DNA from: E44-bin89 sp034409565
Lineage (GTDB): Bacteria; Chloroflexota; Dehalococcoidia; Dehalococcoidales; RBG-16-60-22
Direction: 5' to 3'
Assembly (NCBI GenBank): GCA_034409565.1
Contig: DAOUMS010000022.1
Span: 1-64,000 of the forward strand
DNA length: 64,000 nucleotides
The notes below the pieces were generated by a model. The model was not told the DNA's origin. It worked only from the letters and a program-made list of their open reading frames with translations, and did not search any database. Shown one piece after another: positions 34,257 through 42,046 of this stretch; the stretch's first letter is position 1; every line of letters begins with the position of its first letter. Made by a program: the position numbers and the translations under genes.

Positions 34257-36914
34257 CTATTTTTTCTCTCCGACCAGATATTTATCCGGGTCCTGGTCAA
34301 ACGCCTTTTTGCAACCAACAGCACAGAAGTAATACTTCTTACCCTTGTATTCCGATGTTGCCGCCGCCTCGCTTTCCTTTACTTCCATCTTGCATACCGG
34401 GTCAATAGCCATCTGGGCACCTCCTCTTACCATATTGGTTAACTTGACTGGTTCAAACCGCCTCAGGCGCAGTGAGTTAAAGACAACGGTCAGAGAGCTA
34501 GCCGCCATGGCCGCCGCGGCCAGTATCGGGTTCAGGAAACCGTAATCACCGAGAATAAAATGCAGCCCTGACGGCACACCGGCGCGTCCAAAGGCGATGA
34601 AGAGCACGCCGGCCGCCACCGGGATGAGCGATGCATTGTAGGCGAAAGCCCAGAAAAGGTTCTGTTTAATCGTTCTCAGGGTACGCTGGCTCAGGTTTAT
34701 GGCATTCACGATGCCCGACAGATCGCCGCTGATGAGGGTAATATCGCCGGTCTCAATGGCCACATCGGTGCCCGTACCGATGGCGATGCCGATGTCGGCC
34801 TGGGCCAGCGCCGGGGCGTCGTTTATGCCGTCGCCGACCATGGCCACCAGCCTGCCTTCTGCCTGCAGCTTCTTCACTTCCTGAGCCTTCTGCTCTGGAA
34901 GGACCTCGGCAATGACGCGGTCGATATCTGCCTCCCCGGCAATGGCCTCGGCAGTGCGCTGGTTATCGCCGGTGAGCATGGCCACCTCAATGCCCAGGTG
35001 GTGCAGTGCTGCCACGGCCTCCCGGGCACCGGGCTTCAGCGCGTCCGCCAGCGCCACGAGACCAACAACCTCCCTGTCCACACCGAGAAACATCACCGTT
35101 TTGCCCTCTTCCCAGAGTCGACTGGCTTCTTTTTGCAGTCCGTTCAGGGTTAATTTCCTGGCTTTCATCAGCACCAGGTTGCCCAGGACGAGCTTGCTAC
35201 TGCCTGCCGAAGCTTCCACGCCTTTCCCTGGAATGGCCTTGAAATGGGTAACCGACTGTAATTTTAGCTTCTGGCTCGATGCTGCCTGAACAATGGCCTC
35301 GGCCAGCGGGTGCTCGGACTGGCGTTCGGCCGATGCGGCCAGTAGCAGTATTTCTTCTTCAGTATAAGACCCGGCGGCGAGAATATCGGTTACCTGTGGC
35401 TTTCCCTGCGTCAGCGTGCCCGTCTTGTCCAGCAGGACAGTGTTTATCTTATGTGCCTTTTCCAACGCTTCCGCGCTGCGGATAAGGATGCCGTTCTCCG
35501 CCCCTTTTCCGGTGCCGACCATTATGGCCGTTGGCGTGGCCAGCCCCAGGGCACAGGGACAGGCAATAATCAGCACGGCGATGAAGTTGAGCAGGGCAAA
35601 GGTGAAGGCTGGTGCCGGCCCCACAAAATACCAGATAATGAATGTCACCAAGGCGATGCCGATAACGATGGGCACAAAATAGCTGGCAATGATGTCCGCC
35701 AGACGCTGTATCGGCGCTTTGCTGCCTTGGGCTTCCTCGACCAGCCGGATAATCTGCGCCAGCGTGGTATCCTTGCCCACTTTTGTGGCCTCAAACTGGA
35801 AACTGCCCGTTTTGTTGATGGTCGCCCCGATAACCTCATCGCCCTCTTTCTTCTCCACCGGCATGCTCTCGCCGGTGAGCATGGACTCGTCAACGCTGGA
35901 ATAGCCCTGGCGCACCACGCCGTCCACCGGCACCCGCTCCCCCGGCCTGACTGTTATCAGGTCGCCCACCTTGACCTCCTCCACCGGTATCTCTTTCTCC
36001 TCTCCATCACGTGTGACCAGCGCTGTCCTTGGCTGCAGACCAATCAGTTTCTTGATTGCCTCTGAGGTCTGCCCCTTGGCCCTGGCCTCCAGAAAACGAC
36101 CCAGCAGAATCAGACCGATAATCATGGCCGAGGTATCGAAATAAAGATGCGGTTCCAGCTTGCCGGCGGTGAAAAACGCCGGGAAGAGAACCGCCAGGAC
36201 ACTGTAAGCATAGGCGGCCGATGTGCCCACGGCGATGAGGGTATTCATGTCTGCCGTTCGGTGTTTCAATGCCCCCCACATCCCCCGGTAAAATCGCCAG
36301 CCGGCCCAGAACTGCACCGGAGTGGCCAGCAACCAGAGCAGGTAGGGTTTGCCGATGAAAGACGGCCCAAAGCCCAGGCCCAGAATCAAAAGGCCGATAG
36401 CCGCCGCGAAAAAGAACCGATTGCGCAGCGATTTTATTTCCCGCTGCGAGGCTGTGGTGACGTCCTCAAGTGTTTCCGCTTCCTCACCCAGTTCGTAGCC
36501 GGCATCGGCTACCGCCCGCTTAAAGTCCGATATCTGGATTCCCTCCAGGTATTCCACGGTGGCCTTCTCCGAAGCCAGGTTGACGCTGGCCGAGACGACG
36601 CCGGGCACACTGGATAGCGCCTGCTCGACACGGGCCACACAGGAAGCACAGGTCATGCCACGCACCGGGAAAACTGACTTACGGGTCGCGGTATTGTAGC
36701 CGATGTGGGCTATGGTCTCCTTGAGCTTGCCCAGGCTCACCTGCTCCGGGTCATATTCTATGGACGCCTGCTCGGAAGCAAAATTTACCTTCGCCTCCGC
36801 CACGCCGGGAGTTTTAGACAGGCCCTTTTCAATGGTGCCCGCACAGGTGGTGCAGGTCATACCGGTAACGTGAATGCGTACTTTTTCTTTTTTGGTGCCC
36901 GATTTCCCAGTCAT
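34257..36914 (-). CDS. copA: Copper-transporting P1B ATPase with C-terminal YHS domain
   Basis: Pumps Cu(I) out of the cytoplasm. Two N-terminal heavy-metal domains carry CTTC (C21, C24) and CASC (C89, C92). Eight membrane helices follow, with the CPC metal site in IIACPCALGLATPTA, the phosphorylation motif DKTGTLTQG, TGES in the actuator and GDGINDAPAL. Residues 835-885 are a YHS metal-binding domain (MAIDPVCKMEV, YYFCAVGC). The junction is odd: VRGGAQ is a translated Shine-Dalgarno region. It has a CRP/FNR-type site and a TATGAT box upstream. Confidence 0.93.
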   Translation of the reverse strand: MTGKSGTKKEKVRIHVTGMTCTTCAGTIEKGLSKTPGVAEAKVNFASEQASIEYDPEQVSLGKLKETIAHIGYNTATRKSVFPVRGMTCASCVARVEQALSSVPGVVSASVNLASEKATVEYLEGIQISDFKRAVADAGYELGEEAETLEDVTTASQREIKSLRNRFFFAAAIGLLILGLGFGPSFIGKPYLLWLLATPVQFWAGWRFYRGMWGALKHRTADMNTLIAVGTSAAYAYSVLAVLFPAFFTAGKLEPHLYFDTSAMIIGLILLGRFLEARAKGQTSEAIKKLIGLQPRTALVTRDGEEKEIPVEEVKVGDLITVRPGERVPVDGVVRQGYSSVDESMLTGESMPVEKKEGDEVIGATINKTGSFQFEATKVGKDTTLAQIIRLVEEAQGSKAPIQRLADIIASYFVPIVIGIALVTFIIWYFVGPAPAFTFALLNFIAVLIIACPCALGLATPTAIMVGTGKGAENGILIRSAEALEKAHKINTVLLDKTGTLTQGKPQVTDILAAGSYTEEEILLLAASAERQSEHPLAEAIVQAASSQKLKLQSVTHFKAIPGKGVEASAGSSKLVLGNLVLMKARKLTLNGLQKEASRLWEEGKTVMFLGVDREVVGLVALADALKPGAREAVAALHHLGIEVAMLTGDNQRTAEAIAGEADIDRVIAEVLPEQKAQEVKKLQAEGRLVAMVGDGINDAPALAQADIGIAIGTGTDVAIETGDITLISGDLSGIVNAINLSQRTLRTIKQNLFWAFAYNASLIPVAAGVLFIAFGRAGVPSGLHFILGDYGFLNPILAAAAMAASSLTVVFNSLRLRRFEPVKLTNMVRGGAQMAIDPVCKMEVKESEAAATSEYKGKKYYFCAVGCKKAFDQDPDKYLVGEKK
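34410..34425 (-). promoter_or_regulatory. Internal RBS and ATG for a stand-alone YHS protein
   Basis: On the minus strand AGGAGG (34425-34420) lies seven bases before an in-frame ATG (34412-34410) inside the copA frame. Initiation here would make a free 51-residue YHS protein ending at 34257. This suggests two separate genes joined by loss of the copA stop, with the second start perhaps still used. Confidence 0.6.
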
Positions 36915-36954
36915 CGTCGAACCTCTATTGCCCCCTTACCAAACTCATTATATT

Positions 36955-37024
36955 ATCATAGCCTATCAGAGGTCACCAGTATGTGACATATGTCATATAC
37001 GAGCTTCAGAACGTCGCTTACAAT
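36955..37024. promoter_or_regulatory. Divergent promoters sharing one CRP/FNR-type operator
   Basis: The operator TGTGACATATGTCATA (36982-36997) contains the perfect palindrome TGACATATGTCA. Exactly 21 nt to its right lies TACAAT (37019-37024), the -10 for the 37049 gene. Exactly 21 nt to its left lies TATGAT (36960-36955, minus), the -10 for copA. Neither has a -35, so the operator sits at about -41.5 of both, as expected for a class II activator. Confidence 0.72.
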
Positions 37025-37048
37025 GGGATAAAAATAAGGAGGCCAAAA

Positions 37049-37498
37049 ATGACACGGGTTCTTTCTATGCTGGTAGTATTCGCAGGTCTGGTAGCCATCG
37101 TAATGGGCGCGGTGTTCATCGGGCTGGGGGCAGCCAGAGACATGCAGCTCAAAGAAGCAATGCGCACCGAGCATGTAACGCTGGGTATAGAGTCCGGACT
37201 CACAGGCGAGGTCATCGATTCCCTGCCGGAAGCAATGGAAGCTGGCGACACCATCAGGGAGCATCGCCGCGGCATTGCTGCCTCTTACGAAGACCTGCTG
37301 GGTGAAGGGCGCTATGACCCCACCAATCCTCAGCACCTGACCTACGCCCAGGCATTGAACCTAGAGAACTACCTGTACCTGGCGGTGGTCGCCTTCGGCC
37401 TCACCCAGGCGGTCATGGGCAGCGGTGTCTTCATGGTCATCACGGGCATTGCCCTTGGTAGCGCTGGCATTGTCCTGTACCGGTTGAGACAAGCTTAA
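37049..37498 (+). CDS. Hypothetical two-helix membrane protein
   Basis: 149 residues with one N-terminal membrane helix (VLSMLVVFAGLVAIVMGAVF) and a hydrophobic C-terminal half with two adjoining segments (LAVVAFGLTQAVMGSGVFMV, ITGIALGSAGIVLYRL). Between them is an acidic soluble loop of about 80 residues. I do not recognise the family. The start has AAGGAGG upstream. It is divergent from copA behind a shared CRP/FNR-type operator, so it is probably expressed under the same condition. Confidence 0.7.
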   Translation: MTRVLSMLVVFAGLVAIVMGAVFIGLGAARDMQLKEAMRTEHVTLGIESGLTGEVIDSLPEAMEAGDTIREHRRGIAASYEDLLGEGRYDPTNPQHLTYAQALNLENYLYLAVVAFGLTQAVMGSGVFMVITGIALGSAGIVLYRLRQA

Positions 37499-37586
37499 TA
37501 AGGCAAGTCAACGTGCAGTATGCTATACTTATGGTGCGCCACGTCGCACGATGAGTGTTCACGTGTGCCTCCGAGGGGGTTCTGTT

Positions 37587-38096
37587 ATGGAAGACGCACT
37601 GACGACAATTGAAAGAGTCATCGCCGAGCATAAAACAATCAAACAGGGCTTCCACAAGCTCGAGCAGATGGCCAATGATGCCGAAGCGATGACGGGCTTT
37701 GAAGAAGCCAAGGAAGCCTTTATGCCGGGCCGGTTAAACCAGGGACAGGGCCTGCGCGAGCTTGAAAATACGCTGCAGGCCATTGAGGATGGATTGCAAA
37801 AACACTTTAATTTTGAAGAGACATCGCTGCCGTCGGTGGTCGACCGGCATGGGAATGAAGAACAGAAGTCTTCTCTGCGCTCTATCTTCCTCGAGCACAT
37901 CGACCTGAGAAATCGCCTGGTACATGCCAAAAAACACGTCGCCGAACTGGCCAGTGAGAGCATGGCGCGCCACCGCTGGGAGGCGAGTGCTCACGATATG
38001 CGCGCCTACATCAGTCACACGCGCAAGCTGCTGGAAGCGCACGCTGAAATCGAGCAGGAACTGCTGCATGAAATGCGGAATAGGTTAAAGAAATGA
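37587..38096 (+). CDS. Hemerythrin HHE-like protein
   Basis: A 169-residue helical protein with His-rich helices typical of hemerythrin-like HHE domains: VIAEHKTIKQGFHKLEQ, LQKHFNFEETSLPSVVDRHG, LEHIDLRNRL and ISHTRKLLEAHAEIEQELL. It may bind O2, NO or iron. The start is ATG with GAGGGGG upstream; an earlier ATG is weaker. It overlaps the following cysteine-desulfurase-like gene by 4 nt (ATGA), coupling it to the Fe-S module. Confidence 0.78.
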   Translation: MEDALTTIERVIAEHKTIKQGFHKLEQMANDAEAMTGFEEAKEAFMPGRLNQGQGLRELENTLQAIEDGLQKHFNFEETSLPSVVDRHGNEEQKSSLRSIFLEHIDLRNRLVHAKKHVAELASESMARHRWEASAHDMRAYISHTRKLLEAHAEIEQELLHEMRNRLKK

Positions 38097-39280
38097 GAAA
38101 GGTGTACCTGGACCACGCCGCCACGACCCCTCTCCTCCCCGAAGTTAGGGAGGCGATGTTGCCTTATCTCGGCGACTTATTCGGCAACCCGTCATGTCTG
38201 CACGAATGGGGAGATGCGGCGCGGGAGGCCATGGACACGGCACGGGAACAGGTGGCCGGGTTAATCAGCGCCAGTGCCGATGAACTCATCTTCACCGGCA
38301 GCGGCACCGAGAGCAACAACTTTGCCGTGAAAGGGCTGGCGCTGGCGCAGCCGAGCAAAGGAAAGCATATCATCGTCTCCGCCGTAGAGCATTTCTCGGT
38401 ACTACATTCGGCAAAAACGCTTCAGAAACTGGGCTTTGAACTCACCGAAGTCCCGGTCGACCGCTATGGCGTGGTTGACCCCGATGAGGTGCGCAAGCAT
38501 ATCCGGAAAGACACTGTGCTTGTATCCATCATGCACGCCAATGGCGAGGTGGGCACCATTGAGCCTATTCCGGAAATCTCCAAAATAACCAGGGAATATA
38601 ATATACCTTTCCACACCGACGCTATTGCCAGCGCCGGGACAATACCGGTGGATGTGAAGGAACTGGGTGTTGATGCCCTGAGCCTGGCGGGAAACCAGTT
38701 CTATGGACCCAAAGGCGTGGGCGCGCTTTATATTCGTAAGGGCGTGCGCATCATGCCCCTGCTTGACGGCGGCATCCAGGAAGGGGGGAGGCGCGCCGGC
38801 ACGGAGAATGTACCGGCCATTGCCGGGCTGGGCAAGGCGGCGGAAATGGCCAGAAAGGATATGGCATCCCGCCTGAAGCACCTGAGCCATCTGCGCGACC
38901 GGCTTATCGCCGAACTGCCGGCAAAAATCGACCATATGGCGGTTACCGGCCACCCGGAAAACAGGCTGCCGGGTAATGCCAGCTTCTGCGTGGAGTTCAT
39001 TGAAGGGGAGTCCATGCTCATGCTCCTCAACAGTCAGGGAGTGGCAGTCACCAGTGGCTCGGCCTGCACCTCAAGGGCACTCAAGGCCTCGCACGTGCTC
39101 ATTGCCATGGGACTATCCCACGAGCTGGCCCAGGGCTCTGTCCTTTTCACCTTCGGCCTTGACAACACTGAAGAAGATGTGGATTATGTACTTGAGGTGA
39201 TGCCACCGATTGTGGAGAGGCTACGGCAGATGTCACCGCTGTATGCAAAGTTCGTCAAAACGGGCAAAGGAGGCAGATGA
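38093..39280 (+). CDS. IscS/NifS-like protein lacking the PLP lysine
   Basis: A class V aminotransferase fold of 395 residues, similar throughout to IscS/NifS. The active-site cysteine is kept: Cys325 in TSGSACTSRALKASH. The Schiff-base lysine is not. Where IscS has SGHKIYGPKG this protein has AGNQFYGPKG, so His-Lys is replaced by Asn201-Gln202. It should therefore not be a normal desulfurase. Archaeoglobus IscS also lacks the lysine and still pairs with IscU. It is directly followed by iscU, so scaffold or cluster-ligand work is likelier than sulfur release. Confidence 0.82.
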   Translation: MRKVYLDHAATTPLLPEVREAMLPYLGDLFGNPSCLHEWGDAAREAMDTAREQVAGLISASADELIFTGSGTESNNFAVKGLALAQPSKGKHIIVSAVEHFSVLHSAKTLQKLGFELTEVPVDRYGVVDPDEVRKHIRKDTVLVSIMHANGEVGTIEPIPEISKITREYNIPFHTDAIASAGTIPVDVKELGVDALSLAGNQFYGPKGVGALYIRKGVRIMPLLDGGIQEGGRRAGTENVPAIAGLGKAAEMARKDMASRLKHLSHLRDRLIAELPAKIDHMAVTGHPENRLPGNASFCVEFIEGESMLMLLNSQGVAVTSGSACTSRALKASHVLIAMGLSHELAQGSVLFTFGLDNTEEDVDYVLEVMPPIVERLRQMSPLYAKFVKTGKGGR

Positions 39281-39281
39281 T

Positions 39282-39671
39282 ATGCCTATATATAGTGAAA
39301 AGGTAATGGAACACTTCATGAACCCGCGCAACGTCGGTGAGATAGAGAACCCGGACGGCATTGGAGAGGTCGGTAACCCGGTGTGCGGAGACATGATGAC
39401 GTTTTACATAAAGGTAAAGGACAATCGGCTGGAAGATGTGAAGTTCAAGACCTTTGGCTGCGGGGCGGCCATCGCCGTCTCCAGCATGGTCAGCGAGATG
39501 GCAATAGGCAAAACGCTTGATGAAGCGAAAAAGATAACCCCGAAGCTGGTAGCCGATGAGCTTGATGGACTGCCCAAGAACAAATTTCACTGCTCTAACC
39601 TGGGCGCACAGGCGCTGAACAAGGCGATTGATAATTACAGGAAAAAGCAGGCAAAAGGGGGGAAGAAGTGA
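39282..39671 (+). CDS. iscU: IscU-type Fe-S cluster scaffold
   Basis: A 129-residue scaffold protein. The three cluster cysteines are present (Cys35 in NPVCGD, Cys60 in FGCGAA, Cys104 in HCSNLG), together with Asp37. The start ATG has AAAGGAGG eight bases upstream and follows the IscS-like stop by one base. A C-terminal LPPVK-like chaperone motif is not evident. The neighbouring IscS lacks its lysine, so sulfur may come from TusA/DsrE or another desulfurase. Confidence 0.9.
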   Translation: MPIYSEKVMEHFMNPRNVGEIENPDGIGEVGNPVCGDMMTFYIKVKDNRLEDVKFKTFGCGAAIAVSSMVSEMAIGKTLDEAKKITPKLVADELDGLPKNKFHCSNLGAQALNKAIDNYRKKQAKGGKK

Positions 39672-39868
39672 TGGCAGAGCCGGGAAAAAAGAAGCGACGT
39701 TTTTGCCCGTACTGTGATGCTGAGATAAAGGCGCCGGACGGCGCGCACTGTGAGGTATGTGGAATTACCGTATTCTACTGTCCCAACTGCCGGAAACCGG
39801 TTCCCCGTGATAGGAAAGTGTGTCCTTACTGTGGCGCCGAAATCAAGGGCGAAGATGCCAAGGTATAA
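39671..39868 (+). CDS. Double zinc-ribbon protein
   Basis: 65 residues with four CxxC pairs (CPYC, CEVC, CPNC, CPYC), forming two zinc ribbons. Nothing else is recognisable. The ATG overlaps the iscU stop (TGATG; a GTG three bases earlier is also possible), so it is translationally coupled to the Fe-S module. It may be a structural or adaptor partner. Confidence 0.72.
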   Translation: MAEPGKKKRRFCPYCDAEIKAPDGAHCEVCGITVFYCPNCRKPVPRDRKVCPYCGAEIKGEDAKV

Positions 39869-39874
39869 ACTGGA

Positions 39875-40363
39875 ATGGCCGGGGAAAAGGACAAACTGAC
39901 CATAGTCATGTTCAGCGGTGACCTAGACCACGCTCTGGCCGGATTTACCCTGGCGACCACGGCGGCCAGTATGGGGATGGAAGTGAGCATGTTCTTCACC
40001 TACTGGGGGCTGAATATCATCAAGAAAAATGAGGGTAAACCCAGAAGCCAGGGCCTGATGAGGAAGATGCTCAATTTCATGAACCGGGGAGGCAGCAAAC
40101 GGCTGAAACTCTCTCGCTTTAATATGTTTGGTCTGGGCACCTGGATGATGAAAAAGCTGATGAAAGAGGTCAATTACCCGTCCCTTGACGAGATGATAAC
40201 CATGGCCCAGGAAATGGGCGTCAAGCTGGTCCCGTGCAGCACCACCTGCAACGTGATGGGTATTTCGGAAGAGGACGCCTTCCGCGAGCATATCGCCAGC
40301 CTGGCCGGCGCCGCCTTTTTCCTAAATGAAGCCCGCGAATCCAGGGTGACCCTTTTCATCTAG
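39875..40363 (+). CDS. DsrE/DsrF-like family protein
   Basis: A 162-residue soluble protein with the DsrE fold: LTIVMFSGDLDHALAGFTLA, GMEVSMFFTYWGLNII, and a conserved cysteine region in VKLVPCSTTCNVMG. Related proteins carry or relay sulfur, for example with TusA. It stands between iscU and tusA in the same orientation, which suggests sulfur delivery to the cluster scaffold. The exact donor and acceptor are not known. Confidence 0.78.
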   Translation: MAGEKDKLTIVMFSGDLDHALAGFTLATTAASMGMEVSMFFTYWGLNIIKKNEGKPRSQGLMRKMLNFMNRGGSKRLKLSRFNMFGLGTWMMKKLMKEVNYPSLDEMITMAQEMGVKLVPCSTTCNVMGISEEDAFREHIASLAGAAFFLNEARESRVTLFI

Positions 40364-40377
40364 GTGAGGGGGAGGTA

Positions 40378-40608
40378 ATGAAGGCGGATAAAACGCTCGA
40401 CTGCGTGGGCTTATACTGCCCGATGCCCATAGTTAAAACAGCGGCAAAATTTAAAGAATTAAAGTCGGGAGAAGTCCTGGAAGTTATTGCCGATGATAAA
40501 GGTATAAAACAGGACATGCCGGCCTGGTGCCAGACCACCGGCCACGAATTTCTGGGGATGGAGGAGGAGGGCGGGGAAATCAAGGTCTACGTGAAGAAGA
40601 CCCACTAA
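40378..40608 (+). CDS. TusA-family sulfur carrier
   Basis: 76 residues with the CPxP motif at Cys14 (VGLYCPMPIVKTA), the persulfide-carrying cysteine of TusA/SirA proteins, then a TusA-type beta-alpha fold (GEVLEVIADDKGIKQDMPAW). It has an AGGGGGAGG SD. The last gene of the sulfur module, it is convergent with the MFS gene 11 bases away. Confidence 0.88.
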   Translation: MKADKTLDCVGLYCPMPIVKTAAKFKELKSGEVLEVIADDKGIKQDMPAWCQTTGHEFLGMEEEGGEIKVYVKKTH

Positions 40609-40619
40609 TGTGACTTTCC

Positions 40620-41828
40620 TCAAGCCTTTTTTGCTAAAAGCAACGCCACCAAAGACAGTCCCACATTGAATATGGCAACAATGGAAAAGACACTGGCAAT
40701 ACCATGGATGTCCATAAAATACCCGGCCAAGGGCTGTATCAGGCTCTGGCCTTCCAGTGCCAGTCCAAAATAAATGCCAAACGCGGTCGCCCTGAGATAA
40801 GGCGGGACAGTATCCATAAGATACGGCTGCGCGGCTGCCTGCGTCATATAACGGCACATACCAAAGAGAATCAGGACGGCGACAAGCCCAGCATTATAGG
40901 AAAGCAAGGTCAGCAAGTACAGGACAGGGCCGGTGACCACCAGTGACATTATAATGGTTCGCTTTCTGCCCCACCCGTCAGACAGCCAGCCGCCAACCAG
41001 ACTGCCTAATATGCCCCCAATCCGCAGAATACCCATCAGTACCGCGGCAAAGGCCGGAGCGACCCCGTGCTTGTCAACGAGGTACAGTGGGATAAAGGCC
41101 ATCGCAACTCCGGCAATGAGCTGCGTTGTGATACATAAAAGCAGAATGATGGCAATAGGTCGCAACACCTGAAATATGTTCAGTTTCCGGGCTTGAGGCA
41201 GTTCATCTTCCCGGGTCTTGCTTGAAGACAGGATACCGGTCGCTTTTTCAACCAGCGCAAACCTCTTTATTACGATGGGCACCGCAGATATGGCGGGAAG
41301 GCCCAGTATGATAAAGGCAAAGCGCCAGCCCAGATGTTCCGCAATCAGACCACCCAGGAGAGGCCCGATGGAAAAACCGATGCTGCCGCCCACCATATGA
41401 AGTGCAATCACCTTGCCCCGTTTGGCCTCTTCATAGCAGCCGGAGAGCATCGATACCGCTGAAGGATGGTAACCGCCGGCCAGGATACCCATGATTATGA
41501 GTATGGCAATCATCGGGTAATACGATGGGCTCAGCCCGACGGCAACTGTGGCCAGGCCAATCCCACCCAGACCCACCGCCGCCACGATATTTCGCCTTAT
41601 CCGGTCACCTATCCAGCCCCCGGGGATTTGAGAAAGACCAGAGGTGATGGTATAGGCGGAAAGCAGTATACCGGATTGCAGATAGGTCAGCCCCAGCCCT
41701 TCTTTGATTAAAGGCAGTAATGCCGTCAGAAGGCCGCTGCACAGGTCATGGCTGAGGTGGGCGTAGGTAAAAAATGAAGCCGTACCCCACTGCCGGAAAA
41801 CGGCGCTGAATCTACCCTTACGTATCAA
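40620..41828 (-). CDS. MFS transporter
   Basis: A 402-residue major facilitator with twelve predicted helices. Motif A-like GGWIGDRIRRNIVAAVGLG sits in loop 2-3, and a second copy GGWLSDGWGRKRTIIMSL lies in loop 8-9. The substrate is not readable; it looks like the fosmidomycin/sugar-phosphate-type or drug exporter branch. The TTG start has AAAGG upstream within a TTGATTGATTGA tract, so the exact start is uncertain. Confidence 0.8.
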   Translation of the reverse strand: MIRKGRFSAVFRQWGTASFFTYAHLSHDLCSGLLTALLPLIKEGLGLTYLQSGILLSAYTITSGLSQIPGGWIGDRIRRNIVAAVGLGGIGLATVAVGLSPSYYPMIAILIIMGILAGGYHPSAVSMLSGCYEEAKRGKVIALHMVGGSIGFSIGPLLGGLIAEHLGWRFAFIILGLPAISAVPIVIKRFALVEKATGILSSSKTREDELPQARKLNIFQVLRPIAIILLLCITTQLIAGVAMAFIPLYLVDKHGVAPAFAAVLMGILRIGGILGSLVGGWLSDGWGRKRTIIMSLVVTGPVLYLLTLLSYNAGLVAVLILFGMCRYMTQAAAQPYLMDTVPPYLRATAFGIYFGLALEGQSLIQPLAGYFMDIHGIASVFSIVAIFNVGLSLVALLLAKKA

Positions 41829-41938
41829 TCAATCAAACCTTTGAATCAAATATGTCTTCTCTGTAAATTGCGTCTACCAATCATGCTTTATCATAATAGT
41901 TTCTCAGTACCTGTGCAAATTGCCCGACCAGTGCCATT

Positions 41939-42007
41939 TTGACGGGTAAGGTAAATTATGGTATCTTTCAAAGGAAATCTCTAGGTATACTCTGGTGACT
42001 ATCACCA
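41939..42007 (+). promoter_or_regulatory. Promoter and palindromic operator for the E1 operon
   Basis: TTGACG (41939-41944) and TATCTT (41962-41967) are 17 nt apart; a second -10, TATACT, lies at 41986. The perfect inverted repeat TGGTGA-CTA-TCACCA (41993-42007) follows, about 40 bases before the first ATG. It looks like a repressor operator. The remaining bases of the 218-base gap 41829-42046 show no other signal. Confidence 0.5.
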
Positions 42008-42046
42008 TCAATAAATGGATTCAATCCTCAGGGGGAAGGAGTTCAT

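Noticed and set aside
37534..37549. GTGCG-N6-CGCAC inverted repeat before the hemerythrin-like gene
   Set aside because: A 5-bp repeat in GC-rich sequence without a recognisable -35; chance is likely, although a TATACT box lies nearby.
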